Made by a program: the position numbers and the translations under genes | Notes under the pieces: model-generated | Told to the model about the DNA's origin: nothing | The model's database searches: none | What the model saw: only the letters and a program-made list of their open reading frames with translations | In this document: one piece after another, positions 17,901 through 24,302 of the stretch | How the letters are laid out: the number at the start of each line of letters is the position of its first letter | Numbering within the stretch: the stretch's first letter is position 1 | Assembly (NCBI RefSeq): GCF_011065895.1 | Contig: NZ_JAALCR010000025.1 | Location: 30,157-94,156, forward strand | Length of the DNA stretch: 64,000 nucleotides | From: Paludisphaera rhizosphaerae | GTDB lineage: Bacteria; Planctomycetota; Planctomycetia; Isosphaerales; Isosphaeraceae | Reading direction: 5' to 3'

Positions 17901-18010
17901 GAGAGGTCGATGCCCAGCTTGAGCTTCTTCTCCGGCGGATACAATGCGATCAACCCCAGGAGGGTCGATCCCACGATCAAGGCGCTCTTCCAGTTCAACA
18001 ACTTGTTCAT
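14960..18010 (-). CDS. secDF: SecDF fusion, protein translocase subunit
   Basis: At 1016 residues this is a natural SecD-SecF fusion, as in some Firmicutes and planctomycetes, rather than two genes. The SecD half starts MNKLLNWKSALIVGSTLLG (first membrane helix) and continues with GIDLSGGTILVYEV, a large periplasmic region, then AVDANVLVFERMREE in helix 4. The SecF half has NIDFTGGTLVTIRL and SVNDTIVIFDRIRE. The charged residues in these helix motifs are those used for proton-driven pulling of exported proteins on the outer face of SecYEG. A GAGGAA ribosome site precedes the ATG. It is the last gene of tgt-yajC-secDF, 317 bp after yajC, with a REP-like pair in the gap. Confidence 0.97.
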   Translation of the reverse strand: MNKLLNWKSALIVGSTLLGLIALYPPEKKLKLGIDLSGGTILVYEVAKESASAKNFNMQELIAALKQRADPQGVKETPIRSVGGNRIEIILPKASPEEVEEVKSMLTDVGSLEFRILANRKHDSEATSRALGPGGLAKPPARYKWARLGEVSSGTNPQFTEKSITDAKQNWKRDLYAGVEVVVSGKDSTGAEKRLAIPIERNSADTLTLTEPHNLASIASYEVAYNPSQIRGGDPTRPMPSDPIIREEKVSEGRTEIYILCVEDRQDVTGKFLSRAYAAQDERLQPAVGFQFNRTGARKFGQLTREHLPEEGDAFRYQLAILLDNLVMSAPSINSEIRDSGIIEGGGQGFKAKEVDHLINILQAGSLPASLNPTPLQEENVGPTLGEDSIAKGWRAIWVSMLIVPIFMIWYYRFAGVVAVIALIANMILLIGSMAFIQATFSLPGLAGLALTIGMAVDANVLVFERMREEKEKGASLSQQIRNGFNRAWVTIFDSHVTNLLAAIVLYAVGTEEVKGFALTMILGMLWNLFTAVFMSRFIFEAAYSQGWLKELHFRKLWDKTNIDFVGPRYYCMAVSMILILLGLAAFFARGRTMYNIDFTGGTLVTIRLNEADATVKSLSDSQRTEFVREKAGVLPDVTIESLRVSHEGAEKAARFNIRTTDQDPVQVKNKIIEAFGPSLAKIDMTVGAEKAIAGAPADAKSTTPSLAARFAGGREYELSFNTTSFNSTQKPAEVVAAEFARVLDAAKIANPTSRFEIVPLGSADKAAVGGTKLLLRTDLEPDAAKTLLASLKDSLANNRDMLFERIANFGSTVASETRTLALIATVASWVIIVAYLWWRFHSFTYGLAAVLAVVHDVLITLGAIAVSYWLALIPGFNSLLMIDQFKIDLPIVAAFLTLIGFSVNDTIVIFDRIREIKGKTPHLTPKLVNDAINQTLSRTILTSLTAWLVVLVLYVLGGEGLHGFAFALVVGFLSGTYSTVYIATPILIDWIGHEEASPSAASKPGDKSAVASRLS

Positions 18011-18130
18011 CGGCGTTCCTCAAGCCCCGCAGGCGGCGGCCGACCGCGGTCCATGGTCGGCGAAAACGAGTGTCGGATCGTGGTTAATTCAAACTGGGAA
18101 GTCTGTCTTTCGGGCCGTGAAGCTGATCCT

Positions 18131-18296
18131 GGTCCCCTCTCCCGCCGGGAGAGGGTGGCCCGGAGGGCCGGGTGAGGGTCGTCGGACCGTAAGCGAAGCC
18201 TGGGTTTACGGTTCGCGAGACCAACGCGCCCTCCGAAATCCCACGACCCTCACCCGCCGCTGCGCGGCTGCCCTCTCCCGGCGGGAGAGGGGACGA
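18131..18296. repeat. REP-like paired hairpins between yajC and secDF
   Basis: Two inverted copies lie at 18131-18182 and 18241-18296. Each has a CTCTCCCGCCGGGAGAG stem next to a second stem (GGCCCGGAGGGCC in the first). They fill the 317-bp gap (18011-18327) in the operon. The rest of the gap shows nothing recognisable. The stems could lower downstream expression or protect mRNA ends. Confidence 0.8.
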
Positions 18297-18327
18297 AAAA
18301 CGCCGGCGTCCGGTCGCGGATCACGCG

Positions 18328-18666
18328 TCACTCCGACTCCACCACCCGGACGATGCTCCCCCGGTCGACCTTCATGCGGACTCCCTTCTCGTCGTCGATC
18401 CGCAGGACGACCTGACCGGTCGTCGAGTCGATCGAGACGATGGCGCCGTAGATCCCTCCGGCCGTGACGACCCGATCGTTCTTCTTCAGAGCCTCGATCA
18501 TCGTCCGCCGCTTCTTTTCCTGCTCCTTCTGGGGAAGGTAGATCATGAAATAGAACAGCAGCGGCAGCGGCAGGAAGAACAGGATCGTCGACCAGGTGTT
18601 GGCCTGGCCGCCCGCGTCCTGGGCGAACAAAAGAGGGCCGATCGCGTCGAACAAACCAGACATCAT
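18328..18666 (-). CDS. yajC: Sec translocon accessory subunit YajC
   Basis: Product of 112 residues from the first of two adjacent ATGs (18666); a GTG at 18711 would add 15 residues but lies only 9 bp from the end of tgt, so I did not use it. One membrane helix (ILFFLPLPLLFYFMIYLP) is followed by the conserved QKEQEKKRRTMIEALKKND and the small beta domain DRVVTAGGIYGAIVSID. This is the normal size and pattern of YajC, which binds SecDF at the inner membrane. Its position between tgt and secDF is the widely conserved order. Confidence 0.96.
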   Translation of the reverse strand: MMSGLFDAIGPLLFAQDAGGQANTWSTILFFLPLPLLFYFMIYLPQKEQEKKRRTMIEALKKNDRVVTAGGIYGAIVSIDSTTGQVVLRIDDEKGVRMKVDRGSIVRVVESE

Positions 18667-18719
18667 CAACGGGTCCAAAAGGGTCGGGGCCGGCGGGCGT
18701 AATCCCTGCACTCTAACGA

Positions 18720-19883
18720 CTAGGGTCCCAGGGCTTCAAGAACGTCCAACCGCAACTGGACGAATCGCCCCTCGCATATCGCTTCGCGCATCCGGCGTGT
18801 GAGGCGCTGCAAGTAGGCCAGGTTGTGGATCGAGGCCAGGATCGGGCCCAGCATCTCCTTGGCCAAAAAAAGATGCCGCAGGTAGGCCCGCGAGAACTTC
18901 GTGCAGGCCAGGCAGTCGCACCCTTCCTCCAGCGGCCGGGGGTCGCGGGCGTGGGCCGCGTTGCGGAGCTTGACCTGCCCGGCGTCCGTGAAGCAGGTGG
19001 CGTTGCGGCCGTTGCGGGTCGGCATCACGCAGTCGAACATGTCGATCCCGGCAAGGACCGCGTCCAGCAGGTCCTGCGGCCGGCCGACGCCCATCAGGTA
19101 GCGAGGGCGGTCTTCCGGCAGCCGGTGGACCGAGACGTCGAGCGCCCGGCGGACCTCATCTCGGCTCTCGCCGACGCTCACGCCGCCGACCGCATAGCCG
19201 TCGAAGTCCATCGCGACCAGCTCGGCCGCGCATCGGGCCCGCAGGTCTTCGTGCGAGCCCCCCTGGACGATGCCGAAGAGCGCCTGATCGGGTCGAGTCT
19301 TCGCCGCCTTGCAGCGGGCGGCCCAGGCGATCGTGCGATTCACGGCCCGCTCGATGTCGACCTTTTCCGCCGGCAGGGCCGGGCACTGGTCGAGGCACAT
19401 GGCGACGTCCGCGCCGAGGGCCTCCTGGATGGCCACGGCGCGTTCGGGGGTGAGTTCCAGCAGGCGGCCGTCGAGGTGGGATCGGAACGAGGCGCCCTTG
19501 TCGGTGATCTTGGCGCGGTCGGCCAGGCTGAAGACCTGGAAGCCGCCGGAGTCGGTCAGAATCGGGCCGTCCCAGGCCATGAACTTGTGCAGGCCGCCGA
19601 GCGCGGCGACGGTCTCCTCGCCGGGCCGGAGGGCCAGGTGGTACGTGTTGGCGAGGATCATCCGTGAGCCCGTCGCCCGGACCTGGTCGGGCGTGAGCCC
19701 CTTGATCGAGGCCAGCGTCCCGACCGGCATGAAGACGGGCGTCTCAACCGACCCGTGTGGCGTGTCGAGCCTCCCCGCCCTCGCGGCCGAACCGGCGTCG
19801 CGCGCTTCCGCCGTGTACCGGACGGGACGCGGCGGGGCTTGCAGGGCGGGGTCGGGGGTCAACGGGGAATCTCGCAGTTTCAC
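18720..19883 (-). CDS. tgt: Queuine/preQ1 tRNA-guanine transglycosylase
   Basis: Product of 387 residues, exchanging guanine 34 for preQ1 in tRNAs with GUN anticodons on the way to queuosine. Visible are [20 protein letters not shown], the substrate-binding [16 protein letters not shown], the nucleophile aspartate in [14 protein letters not shown], and the zinc site CDCLAC with the histidine in YLRHLF. The start is GTG at 19883, giving an N-terminal extension of about 20 residues compared with the usual family start; the true start could be slightly inside. It is the first gene of the tgt-yajC-secDF operon. The upstream gap is filled by REP-like repeats. Confidence 0.96.
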   Translation of the reverse strand: MKLRDSPLTPDPALQAPPRPVRYTAEARDAGSAARAGRLDTPHGSVETPVFMPVGTLASIKGLTPDQVRATGSRMILANTYHLALRPGEETVAALGGLHKFMAWDGPILTDSGGFQVFSLADRAKITDKGASFRSHLDGRLLELTPERAVAIQEALGADVAMCLDQCPALPAEKVDIERAVNRTIAWAARCKAAKTRPDQALFGIVQGGSHEDLRARCAAELVAMDFDGYAVGGVSVGESRDEVRRALDVSVHRLPEDRPRYLMGVGRPQDLLDAVLAGIDMFDCVMPTRNGRNATCFTDAGQVKLRNAAHARDPRPLEEGCDCLACTKFSRAYLRHLFLAKEMLGPILASIHNLAYLQRLTRRMREAICEGRFVQLRLDVLEALGP

Positions 19884-19899
19884 ATCCGAGACCTTAACG

Positions 19900-20162
19900 G
19901 ACTTCCCCCGTCGCGGGGGAAGGTGGCCCGAAGGGCCGGATGAGGGGGCGACCGGCGTCGGACGCGCTGGTCGTCGGACAGCTCATGGAAGTCGATGCGA
20001 ATCGGCCTTTTCCTCCCCTTGAGCGGGGAGGCAGCCGCAGACCGAATGAGGGGCGGCCGGCGTCGGTTGGCGAGGAGGTTTGGGTGCCGCAGGCCCCTGG
20101 ACCTCCCCCCTCATCCGCCCCTTCGGGGCACCTTCCCCCGCGAGGGGGGAAGGCCGTTACGG
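19900..20162. repeat. Cluster of three REP-like hairpin repeats
   Basis: Members lie at 19900-19951, 20002-20055 and 20104-20162, alternating in orientation, in the 337-bp gap between tgt and the TPR/alpha-CTD gene. The clearest reads CCCTCATCCGCCCCTTCGG followed by CACCTTCCCCCGCGAGGGG. No coding sequence is supported in the gap. Confidence 0.8.
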
Positions 20163-20220
20163 CCCCGGAATCGGAGAAACGTGGGCTGGGTTCGAGGCCC
20201 CAGCCCACAGAAAGCCTCCG

Positions 20221-21606
20221 TCAGTCGTTTTTGAGCTTCAGGCCCAGGGCGGAGAGCTTGTCGCGGACCTCGTTGAGCGAGGTGACGCCGAAGTTCTTGC
20301 ATTCCAGCAGGTCGTCGCCGGACCGCTTGGCGAGATCGCCGACGGTCTGGAGATTCAGCTTGCTCATGCACTTGCGGGCCCGGACGGAGAGGCTCAGCTC
20401 GCTGATCGGTTTGTTGAGCATCGCCTGCAGTTCGGGCGAGACTTCCTGGGCGGGCTCGTTGCGGGGGTCGCCGCCGTGGCCGCCGCGCTCGGGGCCTTCC
20501 AGGGCCATGCCCAGGCGGACGCCCTTGGACCGCATCATCTCCTTGATTTCGGACAGCGAGGTTTCGCCGAAATTCTTGGAGGCCAGCAGCGCCGCCTCGG
20601 TCGTCCGGGTGAGGTCGCCGAGCGTCCGGATGTTCATCTTGCGGAGGCAGTTGCGGCTGCGGACCGACAGCTCGAAGTCGGTGACCGGGATCTCCAGCAA
20701 CTGCTTGAGGACGGTGTAGCCCTTTTCGGCTTCCTCGTCGTAGTACATCCCCTTGCTGGCCTGGCAGTCCTTGACGAACAGCCGGGCGCGGGGGTGGTTG
20801 GGCTCGTATTCCAGGACGTGCCGGTAGCACTGCTCGGCGTCGCGGAACTTCATCTCGTCCTCGTACAGGACGCCCAGGTTGATCCAGGCGGCCAGCGGGA
20901 CGGGAGGACGCTCGGTGCATCGCTTGTAGAAGTCGACGGCGGCGTCGTCGTTGCCGTACAGGTCGTTGATGTAGGCCAGCTCAAAGAGGGCCCCGTTGTG
21001 GTCGCGGTCCAGGCTGAGGGCCTTCTCCAGTTCGGCGGAGGCCAGTTCCAGCTCGCCCTCGGCGGCCAGGATCGCCCCGCGCTGGAAGTGGTACTCGGCG
21101 GACGAGCCGACCGTCTTTTCCAGACCGGCGAGCAGCTTCTTGGCCTCGGCGATCTTGGAGGCACCTTCCTCGGACTTGCCGTTGGCCTCGTCGAGCTGGC
21201 CCAGGCGACGCAGGGCGCCGGCGCGGCGCAGCTCCGAATTCTTGGCGTCGTAGCCCAGCTTGGCCGACTGGCCGAAGGCGTCGGCCGCTTCCTGGTACTT
21301 CTGGAGGTTCTCGTAGGCGAGCCCCTGGAAATACAGGGCCATGCCCTGCTCGCCCGCCCGCTTCAGGTTGTCCAGACCGGCCGCGTAACGGCCCAGCAGC
21401 ACCTCGCCGACGCCCAGCCGCAGGCTCCCCTCCGGCGTGGGGCTGGCCTTCTTCTCGCGGTCCCGGATCGTGGTGACGGCGTCGCGGAGCGTCCGGTAAC
21501 GCGAGGGGTCGCGGTTGAGCAGCTCGCGCAGGTCGGCGACGGCCGACACGTCGAATGGCGTGCGATCCATGATCGCGCGGACGTCCGTGGTCATCATCTC
21601 AGTCAT
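20221..21606 (-). CDS. TPR protein with two RNA polymerase alpha-CTD-like domains
   Basis: Product of 461 residues from the ATG at 21606 (GGAG upstream, longish spacing; an ATG 9 bases further in is also possible). Residues 50-290 are TPR-like helix pairs (for example ALYFQGLAYENLQKYQEA). They are followed by two separate copies of the helix-hairpin-helix fold of the RNA polymerase alpha C-terminal domain: residues 307-367 (FELSVRSRNCLRKMNIRTLG, KNFGETSLSEIKEMM) and 398-459 (LSLSVRARKCMSKLNLQTVG, KNFGVTSLNEV). In alpha, this domain binds UP-element DNA and activators. A free-standing double copy suggests a transcription factor or polymerase partner recruited through the TPR part. I know similar planctomycete proteins but no tested function. 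Confidence 0.87.
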   Translation of the reverse strand: MTEMMTTDVRAIMDRTPFDVSAVADLRELLNRDPSRYRTLRDAVTTIRDREKKASPTPEGSLRLGVGEVLLGRYAAGLDNLKRAGEQGMALYFQGLAYENLQKYQEAADAFGQSAKLGYDAKNSELRRAGALRRLGQLDEANGKSEEGASKIAEAKKLLAGLEKTVGSSAEYHFQRGAILAAEGELELASAELEKALSLDRDHNGALFELAYINDLYGNDDAAVDFYKRCTERPPVPLAAWINLGVLYEDEMKFRDAEQCYRHVLEYEPNHPRARLFVKDCQASKGMYYDEEAEKGYTVLKQLLEIPVTDFELSVRSRNCLRKMNIRTLGDLTRTTEAALLASKNFGETSLSEIKEMMRSKGVRLGMALEGPERGGHGGDPRNEPAQEVSPELQAMLNKPISELSLSVRARKCMSKLNLQTVGDLAKRSGDDLLECKNFGVTSLNEVRDKLSALGLKLKND

Positions 21607-21728
21607 GGCCGCATCATCTCCATGTTCCGTCCGCTTACCCAACCAACCTACCTAGCCAAAACCCTGCCTGACCCGGGCCGCGACGCCCTCGTCGGCGGAT
21701 TGAATCCGACATAGTAACGAATTTCCTT

Positions 21729-21758
21729 GACTTGTCAAAGACCGGCGTTCCGACGGCG
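21729..21758. repeat. 30-bp direct repeat, copy 1
   Basis: GACTTGTCAAAGACCGGCGT and the next ten bases recur exactly at 22246-22275. Both copies are followed within about 20 bases by GTTATCTT, and each lies about 60-100 bp upstream of a small gene (starts 21857 and 22338), so they may be duplicated promoter regions. Confidence 0.7.
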
Positions 21759-21856
21759 AGGTTCCGCGCGTTATCTTGTTTGGTCGTCAAGTCCACGCTT
21801 GCGTGGATATGCGATCGGCGACGGTCTTGCACAAGGCCACGGGTGGGGACGCTGGA

Positions 21857-22222
21857 ATGTCGAACCTTGAGCAGCCGACTCGGACTGCCCCTCGGACGTC
21901 GAGCTCATTCGTTCTGGTCGTCGCATTGATCCCGTTCCTCCCCGCGCTTTTCGTCTTCTGGTTTCTCTTCCTTCGCTGCGGTCCGACCTACTACGCGCCG
22001 GGATTCAGCGAGGCCAAATTCGCCTCGCTGCGAGAGGGAATGAGCGCCGACGAGGTGGAGGCGATTCTCGGACGACCCTTGCAGAAGGTTCCGCAGGCCG
22101 ATGGCGGGATGCTGTGGACCTACAGCGATCGGGACGACGACACTTGCGACTTTGAGATGCGGTGGGTCTATTTCAAGTCAGGTGAAATTCGTCGAGTCGT
22201 CAAGATGTATTGGGACGATTAA
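21857..22222 (+). CDS. Small membrane-anchored protein with BamE/SmpA-like fold (tentative)
   Basis: Product of 121 residues starting MSNLEQPTRTAPRTSSS; upstream in-frame codons come from a hairpin repeat and were excluded. One membrane helix (FVLVVALIPFLPALFVFWFL) is followed by a domain of about 70 residues containing FASLREGMSADEVEAILGRP and a WTYSD strand. The GMSxDEVxxILGxP pattern is that of the SmpA/OmlA (BamE) fold, which many small bacterial envelope proteins share. I infer an envelope protein with the domain outside the cytoplasm. No specific function is assigned. The next gene, at 22338, is preceded by the same 30-bp repeat. Confidence 0.7.
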   Translation: MSNLEQPTRTAPRTSSSFVLVVALIPFLPALFVFWFLFLRCGPTYYAPGFSEAKFASLREGMSADEVEAILGRPLQKVPQADGGMLWTYSDRDDDTCDFEMRWVYFKSGEIRRVVKMYWDD

Positions 22223-22245
22223 CCAAGGCGAGTCGAAGCGTGGAA

Positions 22246-22275
22246 GACTTGTCAAAGACCGGCGTTCCGACGGCG
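22246..22275. repeat. 30-bp direct repeat, copy 2
   Basis: This is an exact copy of 21729-21758, located between the two small genes at 21857 and 22338. The similarity continues imperfectly to GTTATCTT. Confidence 0.7.
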
Positions 22276-22337
22276 CTTCCTTCGAGTTATCTTCCGTGAA
22301 TCGGCAAGCTCGATCCGTCGGACGGAGGAAGACACCC

Positions 22338-22811
22338 ATGACGCGTATGATCGCCTGCATCCTCCTGTCGGTCGCCGGCGGCTTTGCGGCCAGGGCTGAA
22401 GACGCTCCGGGAGTCTTCCTGAAGCTGAACGATCCCAACCCGGGAGACCGGATCGTCAAGGGGACGGAGATGTTCGTCCGCGTCGGTCTTGTGATCCTCG
22501 AAGGCGCCGAACCGCCCCACCGCATCGACGTTGATTTCGTCCGAGACTCCGACAGGGCGAGCGCCGGTCAGTTCACCGAGTCCCCCGTGAAGCTGACCCG
22601 CATCGGCGACACCCGCCGCTACTTCTGCGCGATCAAGGTGAAGACCCCCACCTCGTCGGGCCCCCACACCCTGAAGGTGACCGCCCGCGGCAAGTCGGGA
22701 CTCCTCCCGACCGACCCCTCGACGACCATGATCCTTAAGGAGACCGCCAGCGACGTCTGGACGTTCTCCAACCCGGTCAAGAAGCCTGTCGAAACGAAGC
22801 CCGCGCCCTGA
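22338..22811 (+). CDS. Small secreted protein of unknown function
   Basis: Product of 157 residues with a clear signal peptide (MTRMIACILLSVAGGFAARA, cleavage probably after ARA) and a strong GGAGGAA ribosome site. The mature part is predicted beta-rich, with LKLNDPNPGDRIVKGTE and a PHTLKVTARGKSG strand suggesting an immunoglobulin-like fold. I do not recognise a family. It ends in a Lys/Pro-rich tail. It is probably periplasmic or outside the cell. Confidence 0.72.
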   Translation: MTRMIACILLSVAGGFAARAEDAPGVFLKLNDPNPGDRIVKGTEMFVRVGLVILEGAEPPHRIDVDFVRDSDRASAGQFTESPVKLTRIGDTRRYFCAIKVKTPTSSGPHTLKVTARGKSGLLPTDPSTTMILKETASDVWTFSNPVKKPVETKPAP

Positions 22812-22861
22812 ATCCGGACCTCGGGCGAAGGCGTCTTCCTCGGGAATACTCCCATCCTGGG

Positions 22862-22902
22862 TGCCATGCCCACGCTTGCGTGGGCATGCGATCGGCGACG
22901 GC
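22862..22902. repeat. Short hairpin repeat (CCCACGCTTGCGTGGG type)
   Basis: TGCCATGCCCACGCTTGCGT continues to a GTGGGCATG arm, forming a 10-bp stem, and is followed by CGATCGGCGACGG. A close relative sits at 21791-21825 (stem TCCACGC/GCGTGGA, same following bases), and a third stem lies at 23532-23556. Confidence 0.72.
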
Positions 22903-22988
22903 CGCGCGAACATATGGGACCGGATCATGTCCACGTCGGAGTGGGCTTGGCGTTCCATCCGAGCCACCCTCGAACGAAGGTTCCACAG

Positions 22989-23519
22989 ATGGGCATCGGC
23001 GTTATCGTTTGCGGCTACATCGAATGGCCCGGCTACGCGGGCTCGCCGGCGGGCAAGAGGATCTATAGGGCCAACCGGCGCGCGATCCTGAGCCTGCCCG
23101 CGTCCGATCCAGACTGGCCGTTCATCACCCGCGACATGTTCTCGGCTCTGCCGCTTCGGGCGACCAGGGACCGACGCATAGCTCAGTACGAGAACCACGT
23201 GATCCATTTCGCGGGCGATTACAAGAACATGTATCGCCTTGAAGCGGACTGGGTGAGGAAGTTCGAGGCCTTGTTGGGCCGCCTCTGCTGGTACAACGCC
23301 GTCGCGACGCTTGATTTCTGCTCATATCGCTATGAGTGGATTGTTCCGTTCGATCACATCGACGATCGTTACTACAGCGATACGCCCCGCCCGCCCACGG
23401 AATGGTCCTTCCAGTGCTACCACATCGACTGCCAGCCGATTCCGACGGACGAAGCGATCGACGGTCCGTTGGACAGCCTGCATCACACTCCCTGGCGAGA
23501 GCCCGGCAGCCCTTCATGA
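22989..23519 (+). CDS. Hypothetical protein, Tyr/Trp-rich
   Basis: Product of 176 residues starting MGIGVIVCGYIEWPG after AAGG. The frame stays open further upstream, but that part is a hairpin repeat, so I chose this ATG. It is unusually rich in Tyr and Trp (for example FCSYRYEWIVPFDHIDDRYY) and has no signal peptide or membrane helix. I do not recognise a family. The gene is flanked on both sides by CCACGC-type hairpin repeats and its GC content is lower than its neighbours', so horizontal acquisition is possible. It looks like a cytoplasmic globular protein. Confidence 0.6.
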   Translation: MGIGVIVCGYIEWPGYAGSPAGKRIYRANRRAILSLPASDPDWPFITRDMFSALPLRATRDRRIAQYENHVIHFAGDYKNMYRLEADWVRKFEALLGRLCWYNAVATLDFCSYRYEWIVPFDHIDDRYYSDTPRPPTEWSFQCYHIDCQPIPTDEAIDGPLDSLHHTPWREPGSPS

Positions 23520-23531
23520 GCCTCGCCGATC

Positions 23532-23556
23532 CATGGCCACGCGAGCGTGGCCATGC
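23532..23556. repeat. Perfect hairpin CATGGCCACGC-N3-GCGTGGCCATG
   Basis: An 11-base arm at 23532-23542 pairs with its complement across a three-base loop, just past the stop of the 22989 gene. It belongs to the same CCACGC hairpin family as 22862 and could act as that gene's terminator stem. Confidence 0.68.
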
Positions 23557-23610
23557 CACCCATCGGAGTAGGTGCTCATCGGGAGTTGGACTTTCGACAG
23601 GCTTTCCCCG

Positions 23611-24186
23611 TCACGACGGCCGCTGCCAGTCCCCGCGGATCTTGGCGTAGTCGAGGGCGTGGTAACCTTGCTGGGCGAGGCGTTTGCCCCCCTCGACGTA
23701 ATCGGCCGGATCGCGGGAGGATGAGGTTCCCAGGCCGTCGACGTAGCGGTTGAACATGCAGAAGGCGGCGGCGATCAGGACGGTGTCGTGGATCGCCTTG
23801 TCGTCGGCGCCCTCGGCGCGGGCCTTTTCGACGTCCTCGGCGGTGACCAGCTTGCCGTCGCGGCGGACCTTGTCGGCGATGGCGAGCAGGGCATTCAGCT
23901 TCGGCGAGACCTCCGCGGAGGCGGCGTCGGCGATCACCTGGTCGACGGTCCCCGCCTGGTCGCCCAGGTGCGCGCGGGCGGCCGCGGCGTGGCTCTGGCA
24001 GCAGTAGTTGCACTGGTTGCCGGCCGAGACGTACGCCGCGATCGTCTCGCGCTCGCCGGGCGTGAGCGACGACGGGCCCCGCAACAGGGCCTCGGCGATG
24101 TCGCAGAGCGGCTTCTGGGCCTCGGGATAGGCGGCCATCAGGCCCCGGATGCCCGGGACGCCCTCGGGGAGCGAGATGTGGGCCAT
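23611..24186 (-). CDS. AhpD-like carboxymuconolactone decarboxylase-family peroxidase
   Basis: Product of 191 residues. The catalytic signature of AhpD-type alkylhydroperoxidases, E-X11-C-X2-C-X3-H, is intact: Glu47, Cys59, Cys62 and His66 in ERETIAAYVSAGNQCNYCC and QSH. The rest of the sequence fits the all-helical fold of the peroxidase-related group, and the length fits too. It should reduce peroxides through the cysteine pair, with an unknown electron donor. It stands alone and is convergent with the gene at 22989. Cys63, directly after the catalytic Cys62, is also present. Confidence 0.88.
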   Translation of the reverse strand: MAHISLPEGVPGIRGLMAAYPEAQKPLCDIAEALLRGPSSLTPGERETIAAYVSAGNQCNYCCQSHAAAARAHLGDQAGTVDQVIADAASAEVSPKLNALLAIADKVRRDGKLVTAEDVEKARAEGADDKAIHDTVLIAAAFCMFNRYVDGLGTSSSRDPADYVEGGKRLAQQGYHALDYAKIRGDWQRPS

Positions 24187-24302
24187 GCGTCGGTCTCCTC
24201 GGCGGTTCGACGAGTCTGCCTCGGCCCGAGTCTAGCGGACCGCCGGATGCGAAAGAAGGCAGGCGAGGCCGCTCCGCCGGACGGCCTCGCCCTTCGGGAA
24301 GG

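Noticed and set aside
14906..18175. A 1089-codon open frame on the plus strand opposite secDF
   Set aside because: It is a mirror frame produced by GC-rich codon usage; the minus strand encodes a fully conserved SecDF with all motifs.
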